Assembly: GCF_021228295.1 (NCBI RefSeq)
Contig: NZ_JAJQPD010000006.1
Location: forward strand, 186,001 to 250,000
Origin: Agromyces humatus
Lineage (GTDB): Bacteria > Actinomycetota > Actinomycetes > Actinomycetales > Microbacteriaceae
Direction of reading: 5' to 3'
DNA length: 64,000 nt
Positions 7,275 to 16,600 of the stretch are shown here, one piece after another. The translations under genes and the position numbers were made by a program. Below the pieces are notes generated by a model. That model was not told the DNA's origin, ran no database searches, and saw nothing but the letters and a program-made list of their open reading frames with translations. Every line of letters begins with the position of its first letter. The first letter of the stretch is position 1.

Positions 7275-9458
7275 TCAGTCGGGTCGTGCGACTTCCTCCA
7301 CTGGTCGCCCGCCAGCCGCGGCGCCGACCGACTCGGGCGCAGGTTCAGAATCCGCCGCACCGTCGTAGCGCGGATGGTACATCGCGTCGGCGCCCGAGGC
7401 CGAGGCCGCGGCGTCGGAGATGGAGGGCCGACGAGGCCACCAGAACTGGTCGCCCGCGATGAACGCCATCGCCGGCACGATCACCGTCCGTACGAGCAGA
7501 GTGTCGATGAGCACGCCGATGCACACGATCACCCCGATCTGCGTCAGCGTGATGAGCGGCAGTACGCCGAGGACGGCGAATACGGCGGCCAGCAGTATGC
7601 CGGCGCTCGTGATCACACCCCCGGTCGCGGCGAGCGCGCGGATCATGCCCTGAGTCGTGCCGAGCAGCGCGGCTTCTTCCTTGGCGCGCGTGACCAGGAA
7701 GATGCTGTAGTCGACGCCGAGCGCGACCAGGAACAGGAAGCTGAAGAGCAGGACGTTGACATCGATGGCCGGGAAGTCGAAGACCGGGGTCTGGAACAAC
7801 CACCAACTCGCCCCGACGGCCGCGAAGAAGCTCGCGACGACGGCGAGCAGCAGCAGCAGTGGAGCCAGAATCGCCCGGAGGAGAATCACGAGCACGACGA
7901 GTACGACGACGAGGATGAGCGGGATGATGAGGGCCTGATCTCGCGCTTGTGCGGCGGACACGTCGAGGGCACGCGCGTCGAGCCCGCCGACGAGGCCGTC
8001 GCCCGAACCGACCGAGTCGAGCTCCGAGCGGAGGAGTTCGATCGTGGCGAACGCCTCTGGGGTCTCCGCGCCGGCCGAGAGCGTGACGTCGATCCTCGCA
8101 ACGTCGTCGGTCTGGTCGCCGATGCGGGCCGCGTCCACTCCGTCGAGCTCATCCAGCGCGCCGGCCGTCTCGGCGGCCTCGTCGACGGGCACGATGACGG
8201 ACGCCGGGGAGGTCGTGCCGGCCGAGAACGCGTCAGCGAGCACCTCCTGACCGCGGACCGCCTCGGGCTTCTGCAGGAATCGCTCATTCTGGGATAGACC
8301 GGTCTGCACGAAGAGGAGGCCGCTGGCGAGGACTCCGAGCACTGCGAACCCGCTGACGACCACGGCGACAGGGCGCTTCGAGACGGCCCGGCCGAGCCGG
8401 CCCCACGGGCTTCGGGAGATGGCGTCGGCCGAACCGAACCGCGGGATGTATGGCCAGAACAAGCCGCGCCCGAACAACACGAGGGCGGGCGGGAGCACGA
8501 GGAGCACGAAGAGCATCGCGACGACGACGCCGAGCGAGCAGGCGAGGCCGAGCGCGCGGGTTCCCTCGAGTTCGCCGAGAAGGAGCGTCGCGAGCGCGAG
8601 TGCGACGGTCGAGCCGCTCGCGATGATCGCCGGGCCCGCGCCGCGCACCGCTCGGCGCATCGCCGCACGACGATCGAGATGCCGCCGGAGCTCGTCGCGG
8701 TACCGCGCGATGAGCAGCAGCGCGTAGTTGGTGCCCGCTCCGAAGACCAGCACCGAGAGGATCCCGGTGATCGACGCATCCAGCTGCACACCCACCGCGG
8801 CGGCGGCCCGCTGTGCGACGATGCCCGCGACGCCGTCGGCGACGCCGATGACGGTGAGGGGCACGAGCCACAGCCACGGGCTGCGATAGGTGATGAGCAG
8901 GAGCACGCCCACGACGATTGCGGTCGTCAGCAGGAGCGTGACGTCGGCGCCTTCGAACACCGCGGCAACGTCCACCTCGAAGCCCTCGGCCCCAGTGAGA
9001 TACACGCGTACCCCGTCGAGGTCCGCTGCTGCGGCTGCGCGAAGCTCTTGTGCGCGTTCGGCCTGTTTCCCGACATCCGAAAAGGGCTCAAGCGGAACCA
9101 CCATCAAGGCGACCATTCCGTCGTCGGAAACCTGCACAGGCGGGATGAACCCGTCGGGCGCGAAGTCGGCGAGGTCGCCGAACGTCTTCGCCTCGAGTTG
9201 CTCGAGGTGCTGCGCCGAGAGCTTGCCGGCATCGGCAGCGAACACGAGCGCCGCCGAGGTCGCGTTGGCGCTGGGGAGCTCATCGAGCAACTCCGCGACC
9301 TGCTCCGACTCGGCGGACGCCGGCAGGCCGACCGAGGGTGCCGTCTCGGACGCGTTGCCGCTGCCGAGCGTGAAGAGGGCCGCGACGGCGAGGGCCGCGA
9401 GCACCAACGCGACCCAGGAAGTCTTCGCCGACGTCAGGAAACGAAGCAGCCGATCCAC
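7275..9458 (-). CDS. MMPL family (RND-type) membrane transporter
   Basis: A 727-residue RND-superfamily transporter of the MMPL/YdfJ type, exporting lipids or hydrophobic compounds across the cytoplasmic membrane using the proton gradient. Layout: helix 1 at about residues 14-32, a large extracellular loop (to about 175), five helices with the conserved GAGTNYALLLIARYRDEL after helix 4, a second loop, then five helices with GVDYSIFLVTRAKEEA in the equivalent position. Both halves are complete. The divergent MarR gene lies 86 bases away with an AT-rich palindrome between them, so expression is probably controlled by that MarR and perhaps by a compound the pump exports. Confidence 0.9.
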   Translation of the reverse strand: MDRLLRFLTSAKTSWVALVLAALAVAALFTLGSGNASETAPSVGLPASAESEQVAELLDELPSANATSAALVFAADAGKLSAQHLEQLEAKTFGDLADFAPDGFIPPVQVSDDGMVALMVVPLEPFSDVGKQAERAQELRAAAAADLDGVRVYLTGAEGFEVDVAAVFEGADVTLLLTTAIVVGVLLLITYRSPWLWLVPLTVIGVADGVAGIVAQRAAAAVGVQLDASITGILSVLVFGAGTNYALLLIARYRDELRRHLDRRAAMRRAVRGAGPAIIASGSTVALALATLLLGELEGTRALGLACSLGVVVAMLFVLLVLPPALVLFGRGLFWPYIPRFGSADAISRSPWGRLGRAVSKRPVAVVVSGFAVLGVLASGLLFVQTGLSQNERFLQKPEAVRGQEVLADAFSAGTTSPASVIVPVDEAAETAGALDELDGVDAARIGDQTDDVARIDVTLSAGAETPEAFATIELLRSELDSVGSGDGLVGGLDARALDVSAAQARDQALIIPLILVVVLVVLVILLRAILAPLLLLLAVVASFFAAVGASWWLFQTPVFDFPAIDVNVLLFSFLFLVALGVDYSIFLVTRAKEEAALLGTTQGMIRALAATGGVITSAGILLAAVFAVLGVLPLITLTQIGVIVCIGVLIDTLLVRTVIVPAMAFIAGDQFWWPRRPSISDAAASASGADAMYHPRYDGAADSEPAPESVGAAAGGRPVEEVARPD

Positions 9459-9498
9459 TGATCTTCCCCACTCTCTTTCGCCAAGATAGTAGTTTGAT

Positions 9499-9508
9499 TA
9501 TCTAGATA
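9499..9508. promoter_or_regulatory. Palindrome in MMPL/MarR divergent region (candidate MarR operator)
   Basis: TATCTAGATA is a perfect 10-base palindrome in an AT-rich patch, between a MarR gene and the transporter it probably controls. MarR dimers bind AT-rich inverted repeats of this kind. The site sits where it could cover both promoters. Confidence 0.5.
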
Positions 9509-9544
9509 TATGATCGGCTAGCGCAAGCCCCTATCCTTGGGTGC

Positions 9545-10081
9545 ATGGATGACCCGGTCGTCGACGACTCACTCCAGGACTCGGCCGCCGCGCCCGAGGG
9601 CGAACGGTGGGTGCCCGTTGAGCTGCAGGTTGCCGGCCTGCGGCGAGCGACTCGCCTGCTGCGCGAGTTCCTGGTGGCGAGCGACCAGTTCGAACGCTCC
9701 CTTCGCGCTGCACTCTCGGTGAACGCGACCGACCTCGAGGCGATGGAGCACCTCATCATGGCGGGACCGCTCGGACCGAGCGAGCTGGCGCGCCGGGTCG
9801 GCATCTCGACCCCTTCGGCGACCACGTCCGTCGATCGGCTCGTCGCCCTCGGTCATGTGACACGCGAGCCTCACCCGACCGATCGACGCGCTGTGATGAT
9901 CACGCCGACCCCCAGTTCGCGCGACCGCGCGATCGGCATCCTGATACCGATGATCCGGCATCTCGACGCGCAGCTCGACGGATTGACGGAGGCCGAGCAG
10001 ACCGTGATCACGGCGTACCTCCAGCGCGTCGTCGACGCCTGCCGCGACCATGTGTCCAAGGAGTCCGCCGACCGGGGCTGA
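9545..10081 (+). CDS. MarR family transcriptional regulator
   Basis: A 178-residue MarR-type winged-helix dimer. The recognition region reads GPSELARRVGISTPSATTSVDRL, and the wing HVTREPHPTDRRAVMITPT contains the highly conserved D-x-R-R of the family. An N-terminal extension of about 25 acidic residues precedes the usual fold, and a start further in is possible. It is divergent from the MMPL exporter, the standard arrangement for a local repressor relieved by a substrate of the pump. The inducing compound cannot be predicted. Confidence 0.88.
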   Translation: MDDPVVDDSLQDSAAAPEGERWVPVELQVAGLRRATRLLREFLVASDQFERSLRAALSVNATDLEAMEHLIMAGPLGPSELARRVGISTPSATTSVDRLVALGHVTREPHPTDRRAVMITPTPSSRDRAIGILIPMIRHLDAQLDGLTEAEQTVITAYLQRVVDACRDHVSKESADRG

Positions 10082-10117
10082 GCTCGGTGCACGCCGCAGT
10101 CCATCCACGCACCGGAC

Positions 10118-10537
10118 TCACCGAGCCTTCGGCTGACGCCACTGGTTGGCGCGGATGTTCTCGCCCGCCTTCTCCACCGTTTCCCCGACACGCTTCTCGC
10201 GGGTCGCATTCGTCTTCGCAGCGTTGATCCACTCGAGGATGGCGCGCCTGGTCGATCGGGGGAACGCATCCCAGTGGCGCCGCGCGTCCGGCATCGCGTC
10301 GAGGGCATCCTCGAGATCGTCGGGCTCGCGGAGCTCCTCCACCTCATCGAGCGAAGCCCATGCTCCGTTTCGCCGCGCCGCCTCAACGACCGCGCGACCG
10401 GCGTCTGTCATCAGGCCCTCCCGGTCGAGCCGTTCGACCCGGCGCTTGTTCACGCGCGACCAGCTGCTGGATGGGCGGCGCGGCGTCACCAGCAACTGGG
10501 ACCGGTCGTCGTCGAGTCTACGGCTCTCGGAGCTCGG
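10118..10537 (-). pseudogene. YdeI/OmpD-associated family protein, 5' half missing
   Basis: The C-terminal half of a YdeI-like protein. Conserved features of that half are present: LDDDRS, TPRRPSSSWSRVNKRRVERL, FPRSTRRAILEWINAAK and REKRVGETVEKAGE. Family members are about 190 residues and begin some 60 residues earlier with a GWID region. Here the homologous frame runs back only to about 10537, where it enters the end of the epoxide hydrolase gene in another frame. A TTG at 10495 could start a 125-residue product, but it would lack the front of the domain. I read it as a deletion product fused to its neighbour, possibly still translated. Confidence 0.7.
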
Positions 10538-11651
10538 CCAGGAACGCTCGGATGTCGTCGGCGATCAGTACCGGCTCCTCCCACTCGCCGAAGTGGCCAC
10601 CCCGAGGAAGCTCAACCCACCGTGCGACCGGGCCACGCCGCTCGACCCACTCGCGGGGCGTCGGGAACATGTCCGCGGGCAGCATCGCCATCGCGACCGG
10701 CGCGCGCAACTCACCCCACATCGGCGGGTGGTGCGCGCTCTCGAAGTAGAGCCGCATCGACGACCCGATCGTCTCCGTCGCCCAGTACACCGTGAGGAAC
10801 GTCAGGAGTTCGTCCTTCGAGAAGCGTTGTTCGACGTCGCCGCCGCAGTCGCTCCAGGCTCGGAACTTCTCGACGATCCATGCGGCCATGCCTGCCGGCG
10901 AGTCGTTCAGCGCGATCGCCGGCGTCTGCGGCTTGGTGGCATGGAGCCGTGCGTACGCGAACTCATTCCGCTGGAACGTGCGAGCGTCATCGACCATCTG
11001 CTGCTCGACAGGGGCGAGATCATCGGGGAGGTGGTCGTAGTCGGCCGACGGATCGCTTCCGCTGAGGTGCAGCCCCACGACCGCCCCGGGTCGTCGCATC
11101 GCCATCAGCGGGGCTATCCCTGCGCCGAGATCGCTTGCCCGGATCGCATAACGCTCGTATCCCAACCGATCCATGAGATCGAGGAGGACGTCGGCCACCT
11201 CGCCGACGCCCATTCCAGACTGAGTCGGCCGGCCAGAGAACCCGAAGCCCGGGAGGTCCGGTACGACGACGTGAAAGTCAGCGAGGCGGGGCAGGATCTT
11301 CAGCATCTGGATGAAGCAACTGGGCCACCCGTGGAGCAGGAGCAGTGGTATGGCTCCGGGGCTGTCGCTTCGGACGTGGACGAAGTGGATGATCAGTCGC
11401 TCGATCTCGGTGCAGAATTGCGGGACCTCGTTGAGCCCTGCTTCCTCCGCTCGCCAGTCGAACCGATCCGCCCAGTACGCGCAGAGCTCATGAATGTAGT
11501 CGAGGTCAGCGCCATAGTCCCAGCCGGCGCCGACGACCGCGTCGGTCCAGCGAGTCCGATGCAGTCGTTCACGAAGATCCCCGAGCACGTTCTCAGGAAC
11601 ACTCACTTCGAATCGCTCGATGCTGCGAGATTCGGGTGTTGCATCGCTCAT
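10518..11651 (-). CDS. Epoxide hydrolase family protein (EHN domain plus alpha/beta hydrolase)
   Basis: A 377-residue alpha/beta hydrolase of the microsomal-type epoxide hydrolase family. The N-terminal EHN region has the signature LRERLHRTRWTDAVVGAGWDYG. The oxyanion motif HGWP is at residues 107-110, the nucleophile is Asp174 in RASDLGAGIA, and the charge-relay His lies in PRGGHFGEWEEP near the end. The frame extends 32 codons further upstream. The ATG at 11651 (MSDATPESRS) fits family starts. Its 3' end touches the truncated YdeI gene, so a deletion ended just beyond this gene. The natural substrate is unknown. Confidence 0.87.
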   Translation of the reverse strand: MSDATPESRSIERFEVSVPENVLGDLRERLHRTRWTDAVVGAGWDYGADLDYIHELCAYWADRFDWRAEEAGLNEVPQFCTEIERLIIHFVHVRSDSPGAIPLLLLHGWPSCFIQMLKILPRLADFHVVVPDLPGFGFSGRPTQSGMGVGEVADVLLDLMDRLGYERYAIRASDLGAGIAPLMAMRRPGAVVGLHLSGSDPSADYDHLPDDLAPVEQQMVDDARTFQRNEFAYARLHATKPQTPAIALNDSPAGMAAWIVEKFRAWSDCGGDVEQRFSKDELLTFLTVYWATETIGSSMRLYFESAHHPPMWGELRAPVAMAMLPADMFPTPREWVERRGPVARWVELPRGGHFGEWEEPVLIADDIRAFLAELREP

Positions 11652-11906
11652 TGCGGGCCCCCGTTCCGACGTGTGCTGTCTCGCCCCCTGCGGCAGCGTC
11701 GTGGCGTGCGAACGGTGCGCGCTCGCGCGACGCATCGAGGTGCGCACCCTCCTCCAAGTCTTCTCCCACTCGGCTCGATTCGGATGCGCGTGTCGAAGAT
11801 GCGGCCGCGACGCCCGTGTGCCTCTCCGTGTGGTGGACGTCGATGATCATGAGCGCCGACGGGGCCGCCCGGCACGCATGCGGACGGCCCGATCATCGGC
11901 GGGGAC

Positions 11907-12629
11907 TCAGCTGCCGGACTGCACCGAGCGGACGGCGCGGAGGATGGCCTCGGCGACGGGGTCGGGCTGCGACACCGGGAGGGCGTGCGAGGCGTCGGGA
12001 ATTTCGACGGCCTCCACGGCGCCGGCGCGCTCAGCCATGAAGCGGAGCGCATCGACGGGGATGTTCTTGTCGCCGGAGGAGTACACGAAGTACGACGGCA
12101 CGGTCTTCCATGCCGGCTCGGACGCGCGGCCGTTCAGCGCCTCGGTGTTGAGCGGACGCTGCGTGGCCGCGTCGAGGCTGGTCTGCTCCTCGGCGACGTC
12201 GGCCGCGAACTGGGCCCGGTACAGCTCCTGCCGGATGTAGAGGTCGGTCGTGCCGTCGGCGAGCTCGACCGGCGCCAGCGTGTCGCCCAGGGTGCTGCCC
12301 GGGAACTTGCCCGAGAGCTCGCCGATCGTCTCGCCGAGCTCGGGGGCAAAGGCCGAGACGTACACGAGCGCCTTGACCGACTCGACGCCGGTCGCGGCGT
12401 CGGAGATGACCGCGCCGCCGTAGGAGTGGCCGACCGCGACGACGGGGCCCTCGATCGAAGTGAGGATGCTGCGCACGAACGCGGCGTCGCCCTTCAGGCT
12501 GCGCAGCGGATTCGCGGCCGCGATCACGCGCAGCCCCTCGCTCTGCAGGCGCGCGACGACGCCGTTCCAGCTCGCGGACTCCGCGAAGGCGCCGTGGACG
12601 AGGACGACAGTGGGAAGGGGGTTGGACAT
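11907..12629 (-). CDS. Alpha/beta hydrolase (EstC-like)
   Basis: A 240-residue esterase-type alpha/beta hydrolase of the plant methylesterase/EstC-like group. It opens with VVLVHGAFAESASWNGV. The nucleophile elbow GHSYGG places Ser69, and the His is in DASHALPVSQPDPVAEAI. The start ATG at 12629 has AAGGAG 5 bases upstream. The gene is divergent from a CGNR zinc-finger regulator, with AACCGG repeats in the gap. That arrangement suggests the regulator controls it. Proteins like this are frequently annotated only as alpha/beta fold hydrolase; substrate unknown. Confidence 0.88.
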   Translation of the reverse strand: MSNPLPTVVLVHGAFAESASWNGVVARLQSEGLRVIAAANPLRSLKGDAAFVRSILTSIEGPVVAVGHSYGGAVISDAATGVESVKALVYVSAFAPELGETIGELSGKFPGSTLGDTLAPVELADGTTDLYIRQELYRAQFAADVAEEQTSLDAATQRPLNTEALNGRASEPAWKTVPSYFVYSSGDKNIPVDALRFMAERAGAVEAVEIPDASHALPVSQPDPVAEAILRAVRSVQSGS

Positions 12630-12650
12630 TCCTGCTCCTTATTTGAATCT

Positions 12651-12676
12651 AACCGGCTTATGTCTTTGAACCGGTT
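12651..12676. promoter_or_regulatory. Repeated AACCGG / AACCGGTT motif between hydrolase and CGNR gene
   Basis: AACCGG at 12651-12656 and the perfect palindrome AACCGGTT at 12669-12676 lie upstream of both divergent genes, each preceded by a similar TTGAA-type string. The repeated motif is a candidate operator for the adjacent CGNR regulator. Confidence 0.4.
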
Positions 12677-12760
12677 GTACTGGTGACGAGTGAACCACGA
12701 TTTGTCTAACCTGTCAAGTCCGGGAAAAGAGTTATAGAATGACTGCTGGAGGAACAGAGA

Positions 12761-13261
12761 ATGAACGAGACACTGCTGCTCGACCTGGTGAACTCGCGCC
12801 TGGTCTCGAGCGATGGAGTGCACGATGAGCTGGCGGACGACCGTGCCGCGGTCGAATGGCTGCGCCGGCACGGCGCGCCGCACGGCCCGGTGCAGGTGGC
12901 GGATGCCCGAGCGGTCCGCGCGGCGCTGGTCCCGCTGCTGCGCGACGAGGTGCCGGTATCGGTCCTCGCGCCCTGGATCGCCGCGATGCGACGAACGGCC
13001 ACGCTCAGCGCCGACGGCCTCGAGTGGGTCGACGGGACACCACCGGACAAGCAGGTCGGCAGCGCGGTCGTACAGGAGTGGGCCGACCTGCAGAATGCCG
13101 GCGGGCGTCCGCGGATCCGCCCCTGCGAGGCGGACGACTGCCAGCACTTCCTCATCGACCGAAGCCGCGCGAACAACCGGCGCTGGCACTCGATGGAGAC
13201 CTGCGGCAACCGCGAGAAGGCGCGCCGCCACTACGCCCGCAGCAAGGAGGCCGCGGCATAA
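12761..13261 (+). CDS. CGNR zinc-finger domain transcriptional regulator
   Basis: A 166-residue protein with an N-terminal stress-response ABATE-like region and a C-terminal CGNR zinc finger. The finger reads C122-x4-C127, then RRWHSMETCGNREKARRH with His143 and Cys148. The position that is often Cys (RRWC) is His here, a substitution that can still bind zinc. A strong ribosome site GGAGGA is 7 bases before the ATG. A TATAGAAT-like -10 element is seen at about 12733. It is divergent from the alpha/beta hydrolase, its likely target. CGNR proteins are thought to be DNA-binding repressors or activators, mostly uncharacterised. Confidence 0.85.
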   Translation: MNETLLLDLVNSRLVSSDGVHDELADDRAAVEWLRRHGAPHGPVQVADARAVRAALVPLLRDEVPVSVLAPWIAAMRRTATLSADGLEWVDGTPPDKQVGSAVVQEWADLQNAGGRPRIRPCEADDCQHFLIDRSRANNRRWHSMETCGNREKARRHYARSKEAAA

Positions 13262-13605
13262 CGGCGGGACTCCCCCGCATGCTCGCCATCGACGACGTTG
13301 CCAGGAGACACGCAGCGGAAGCAGAATTCCATGGATCCTGACAACCTGGCATCGGAGCCGGGCGCGACCTCTGACCTTGTCAGCCCTCGTCGTCGCCGTC
13401 AGCGAGCTCGCGCTGGGTCGCACTCTTCGCGCCGGACATTCCTAATGCGGTACATCCGGTCAACCGCCGAGCGCGACTGGGGCTGACTCGCCGGCCACGA
13501 CCGATTCATCGATATCATCGCTCTCGCTGGCGCGTTCCGCCCTCCGTGGTCAAGTCCCCCGGCTATGCGGAGCGGCGCGTGGTCCTTCGCATTCAGTAGA
13601 ACGCA
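13262..13605. other. Gene-poor stretch between CGNR gene and deacetylase terminator
   Basis: About 340 bases with no convincing gene. A 62-codon ORF at 13298-13486 (plus) has no ribosome site, atypical composition and no recognisable motif. Codon-position GC bias is weaker than in flanking genes. It may be 3' untranslated sequence or a decayed gene. Confidence 0.5.
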
Positions 13606-13642
13606 CTGAGGTGCGGACGAGTCTGGCTCGCCCGCACCTCAG
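13606..13642 (-). terminator. Strong hairpin terminator after the PIG-L deacetylase gene
   Basis: CTGAGGTGCGG and its exact complement form an 11-base stem with a 15-base loop, 16 bases beyond the deacetylase stop. There is no long U tract, as usual in high-GC actinobacteria. Confidence 0.65.
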
Positions 13643-13657
13643 GATTTCGATCGGGAC

Positions 13658-16600
13658 TCAGCCTCTGCCGGGCAGTCGCGATTCGATCGGGAAACTCCAC
13701 GCATTGACGCCATCACCCGAGGCCACGGTTGCGGCCTCCGCATAAGAGACGAGGATCCGCGCGTCGTCGGCAAGCGCAGAACGGATACTCGCATCAATCG
13801 GCACCGCAAGGCTGCCCTTGCCGGCGGCGACGTCCTGTTCGAACGACCCCAGAAGGCGGCCGCTCATGTCAGGAGCCCACGGCGGAGCCGCGCCATCCGA
13901 CGGTGAGCAGGCGTCGAAGCCGTAGATGTCGCCGACACAGCTCGAGGTCCAGACGGGGATGAACGTTGTGTCGCCCTTCCAGAGGAAGACGCGCACGGTG
14001 CCGGCCTCTTCCGATCGGTAGGAGACCCGGACGTTCTTCTGCTGGATCTTCACGTCGGTTACGCTCAACGCTTCGCTCGGCTGCACCCCAGAGATGGTGC
14101 CCCCGCGGGTGGCCGACTGCGCGACCGTCTGCGGCGACTGCACGCCCTGCAGGGCGGTGTCGGGGATGATCGGCGCCGCGGCCTGGGTCGACCGGTCGGC
14201 CGGCGGGACGTATCCGTCAAGGTAGGCGTGGCCCCAGCGGTAGGGCTCCGACTGCTGGCTTCCGAAGGCCGACCACGCGGTGCGGGTCTGCCCGATGAAG
14301 TTCTGCGTGTCGGAGTCGTAGGGCGTGACGTTGAGTCCGAAGTACGACGGGTCGACATCGTTCTGCTCTGCGTCGCCCGTCGGGACGGCGCTCGTCGGAC
14401 CGACCGCCGCCGGCAGCGCCGCGAGCGGCACCTTCACCTCGAGGTCGTAGCCACCGTCGGCGTAGCTGCCGTCGGCCTGTCGGGCGACCTCCACCGCGAC
14501 CTCGACGCCTTCGGCGTTGAGCCCACCCTCGACGGTCTCGGCGAGCGGACCCGTCGAGAACCCCTGGTGGTTGTCGGCGTCGCGCGACCAGCACGGTCCG
14601 TCCGCCCCGTTGCCGTTCGTGCCATCGGTGTCATCGGTGAACGGGAACATGCCCAGCTTGAACGTCGTCGATGTGTCAACCGAGTCGCCGCGCGGGTCGA
14701 GCAGCAGCTCGACCGAGTCGACAAGCCAGTGACCGAAGCACCGGTCGGGCGTCGCCGCAGCGCTCGCCACGTCGTCGGTCACGCGGATCTGCGCGTAGAG
14801 GGCATCGTCGTACCAGCCGAGCTTCGCCAGGCTGCCGTCGCCGCAATCGACGCCGTCAGTGGCGCAGGCCGCGCCTTCCCATCGGGTGCCGACGTCGACC
14901 GGGTCACCGACATAGACGCCGTCGGCCGTACCGTCGACCGTCGGCGCCGAGGCCAGCTGCGGAATGACGACTGTCGGAACGAGGTATACAGTCTCGTTCT
15001 CGGTCGACGCGCCCGCGCCCGACGTCGTCGTCGCCGTGAAGGTCACCGTGCGGCTTCCGGCGTCAGCCGGATCGGTGTGCGTGACGACGAACTCGACTGT
15101 CACGGTGTCGCCCGGGGCGAGCCCGCTGAACGACTTCGACGCCGCATCGGCGACGAAGCCGGCGGGCAGCGCGAGCGCCACCTCGCCCGACTCGGTGCCG
15201 TCGGTGCGGTTGGTCACCTCGACCGGCACGGTCACGGTCTCACCTGCGCCCATCTGCGCGACGGCATTCGAACGACCGCCTACGTAGGCGTCGTGGTCGC
15301 GGGTCCACTGCTCGTACTCGGCCATGTTGCCCCAGCGCTCGAAGCGGCCCTCGACGGGCGCGACGAGCGCGATGCGGGTGTCGTTGTACGCGGTGACGTC
15401 GCCATCGAACGACGCGGCGAGCTTGTACACGCCCGCTACCGCGTCGGCGGCCGGGGTCACGGTGAACGTCGCATCCGAAGCATCCGCGTCGCCGATGCCG
15501 TCGATCTCGACGGGCTCGGAGACCTGCCATCCGGCCGGAACCACGAGGCTCACCGTGCCGCCGCCGAGGTCGCCATCGCCGGAACGCGCCGCGACCGTGA
15601 CCTCGAAGGGCTCACCCGCCGCCTCGTAGTATTCGTCAACCGCGATCGAGAACTCGGAGCCGAGGGGCATGCCGCCTGGGTCGGCGACGACGGCGCCGTA
15701 GAGCACCGCGTCGTCGTTCGCCGATGCCGCCGAGTTGTTCGGCTGCATCGGCACGATCGACTGCGAGACGCCGTAGCGCTGGCAGCTGGGGTTGGTGAGG
15801 CCCTTCTCCATCACACGCGCCTGCGTCGGGTGTGCGCGGCCGCCTTCACGGCCGACCTGCGCCCACGTCTTAGCAGTGCCCGCCTGCTGGCCCTGCACAT
15901 TGCCGTCGGCCCAGACGTAGGGCGAGTCGTAGCCGGTCCACGTGCCGACGACGGTGAATGGGTTCGTCGCCGCGGGCGTGAAGCCGGTGTTGCAGTTCGG
16001 TGCGAGCGTCCCGCCCGTGCCTGTGGTCTGTCCTCCAGCGAGGATCTTCTTGACCTGCCACGTTTCGACGGCGCCGAGGCCGCTGAGCTGCTCGGGGAAC
16101 ATGTTCGCGTCAGCGGCCGCGGCTGCGGCCTCCCAGATCATGCGGCCCTGGGCGTACTGGTGGTTGCCGTGCCCGGCCGCGAGCGACGGCGTGCTGCCGA
16201 CGAGGATCTCGGGTTGGGTCTCGCGAATTATCCGCACGGTGCGGCGCAGGGTTTCCTCGGCGTCCCACACTTCTGCGGTCAGCGCCGCGGAGGTGTTGTA
16301 GAAGAAATCGACCCGATCGAGGTTGAAGATGTCGACGGACCCGGAACGGACGTGCGAGGTACGGTCCTCGTTCTCGCGACGCACTCCGAGGTCGGGACCA
16401 GCCTCGGGGCCGACTGAGTTCGAGCCGCCTTCGCCGCGCGTGGCCATGATGATGCCGCAGCGCACGCCGTAGAGATCGTGCCAGACGCCGCAGGGCGTTG
16501 TGAAGCCAGCGTCGTCGTCGGGGTGGGCCCAGATGCCCATGATGTCGATCTTGCCGCGCTCGGTCTTGGTGGCGATCGAAGGGTCACCGACTTCAAGCTG

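Noticed and set aside
13298-13486. 62-codon ORF after the CGNR gene
   Set aside because: No ribosome site, no motif, and poor codon pattern.
14228-16417. 729-codon plus-strand ORF
   Set aside because: Antisense to the PIG-L deacetylase; composition is a shadow of that gene.
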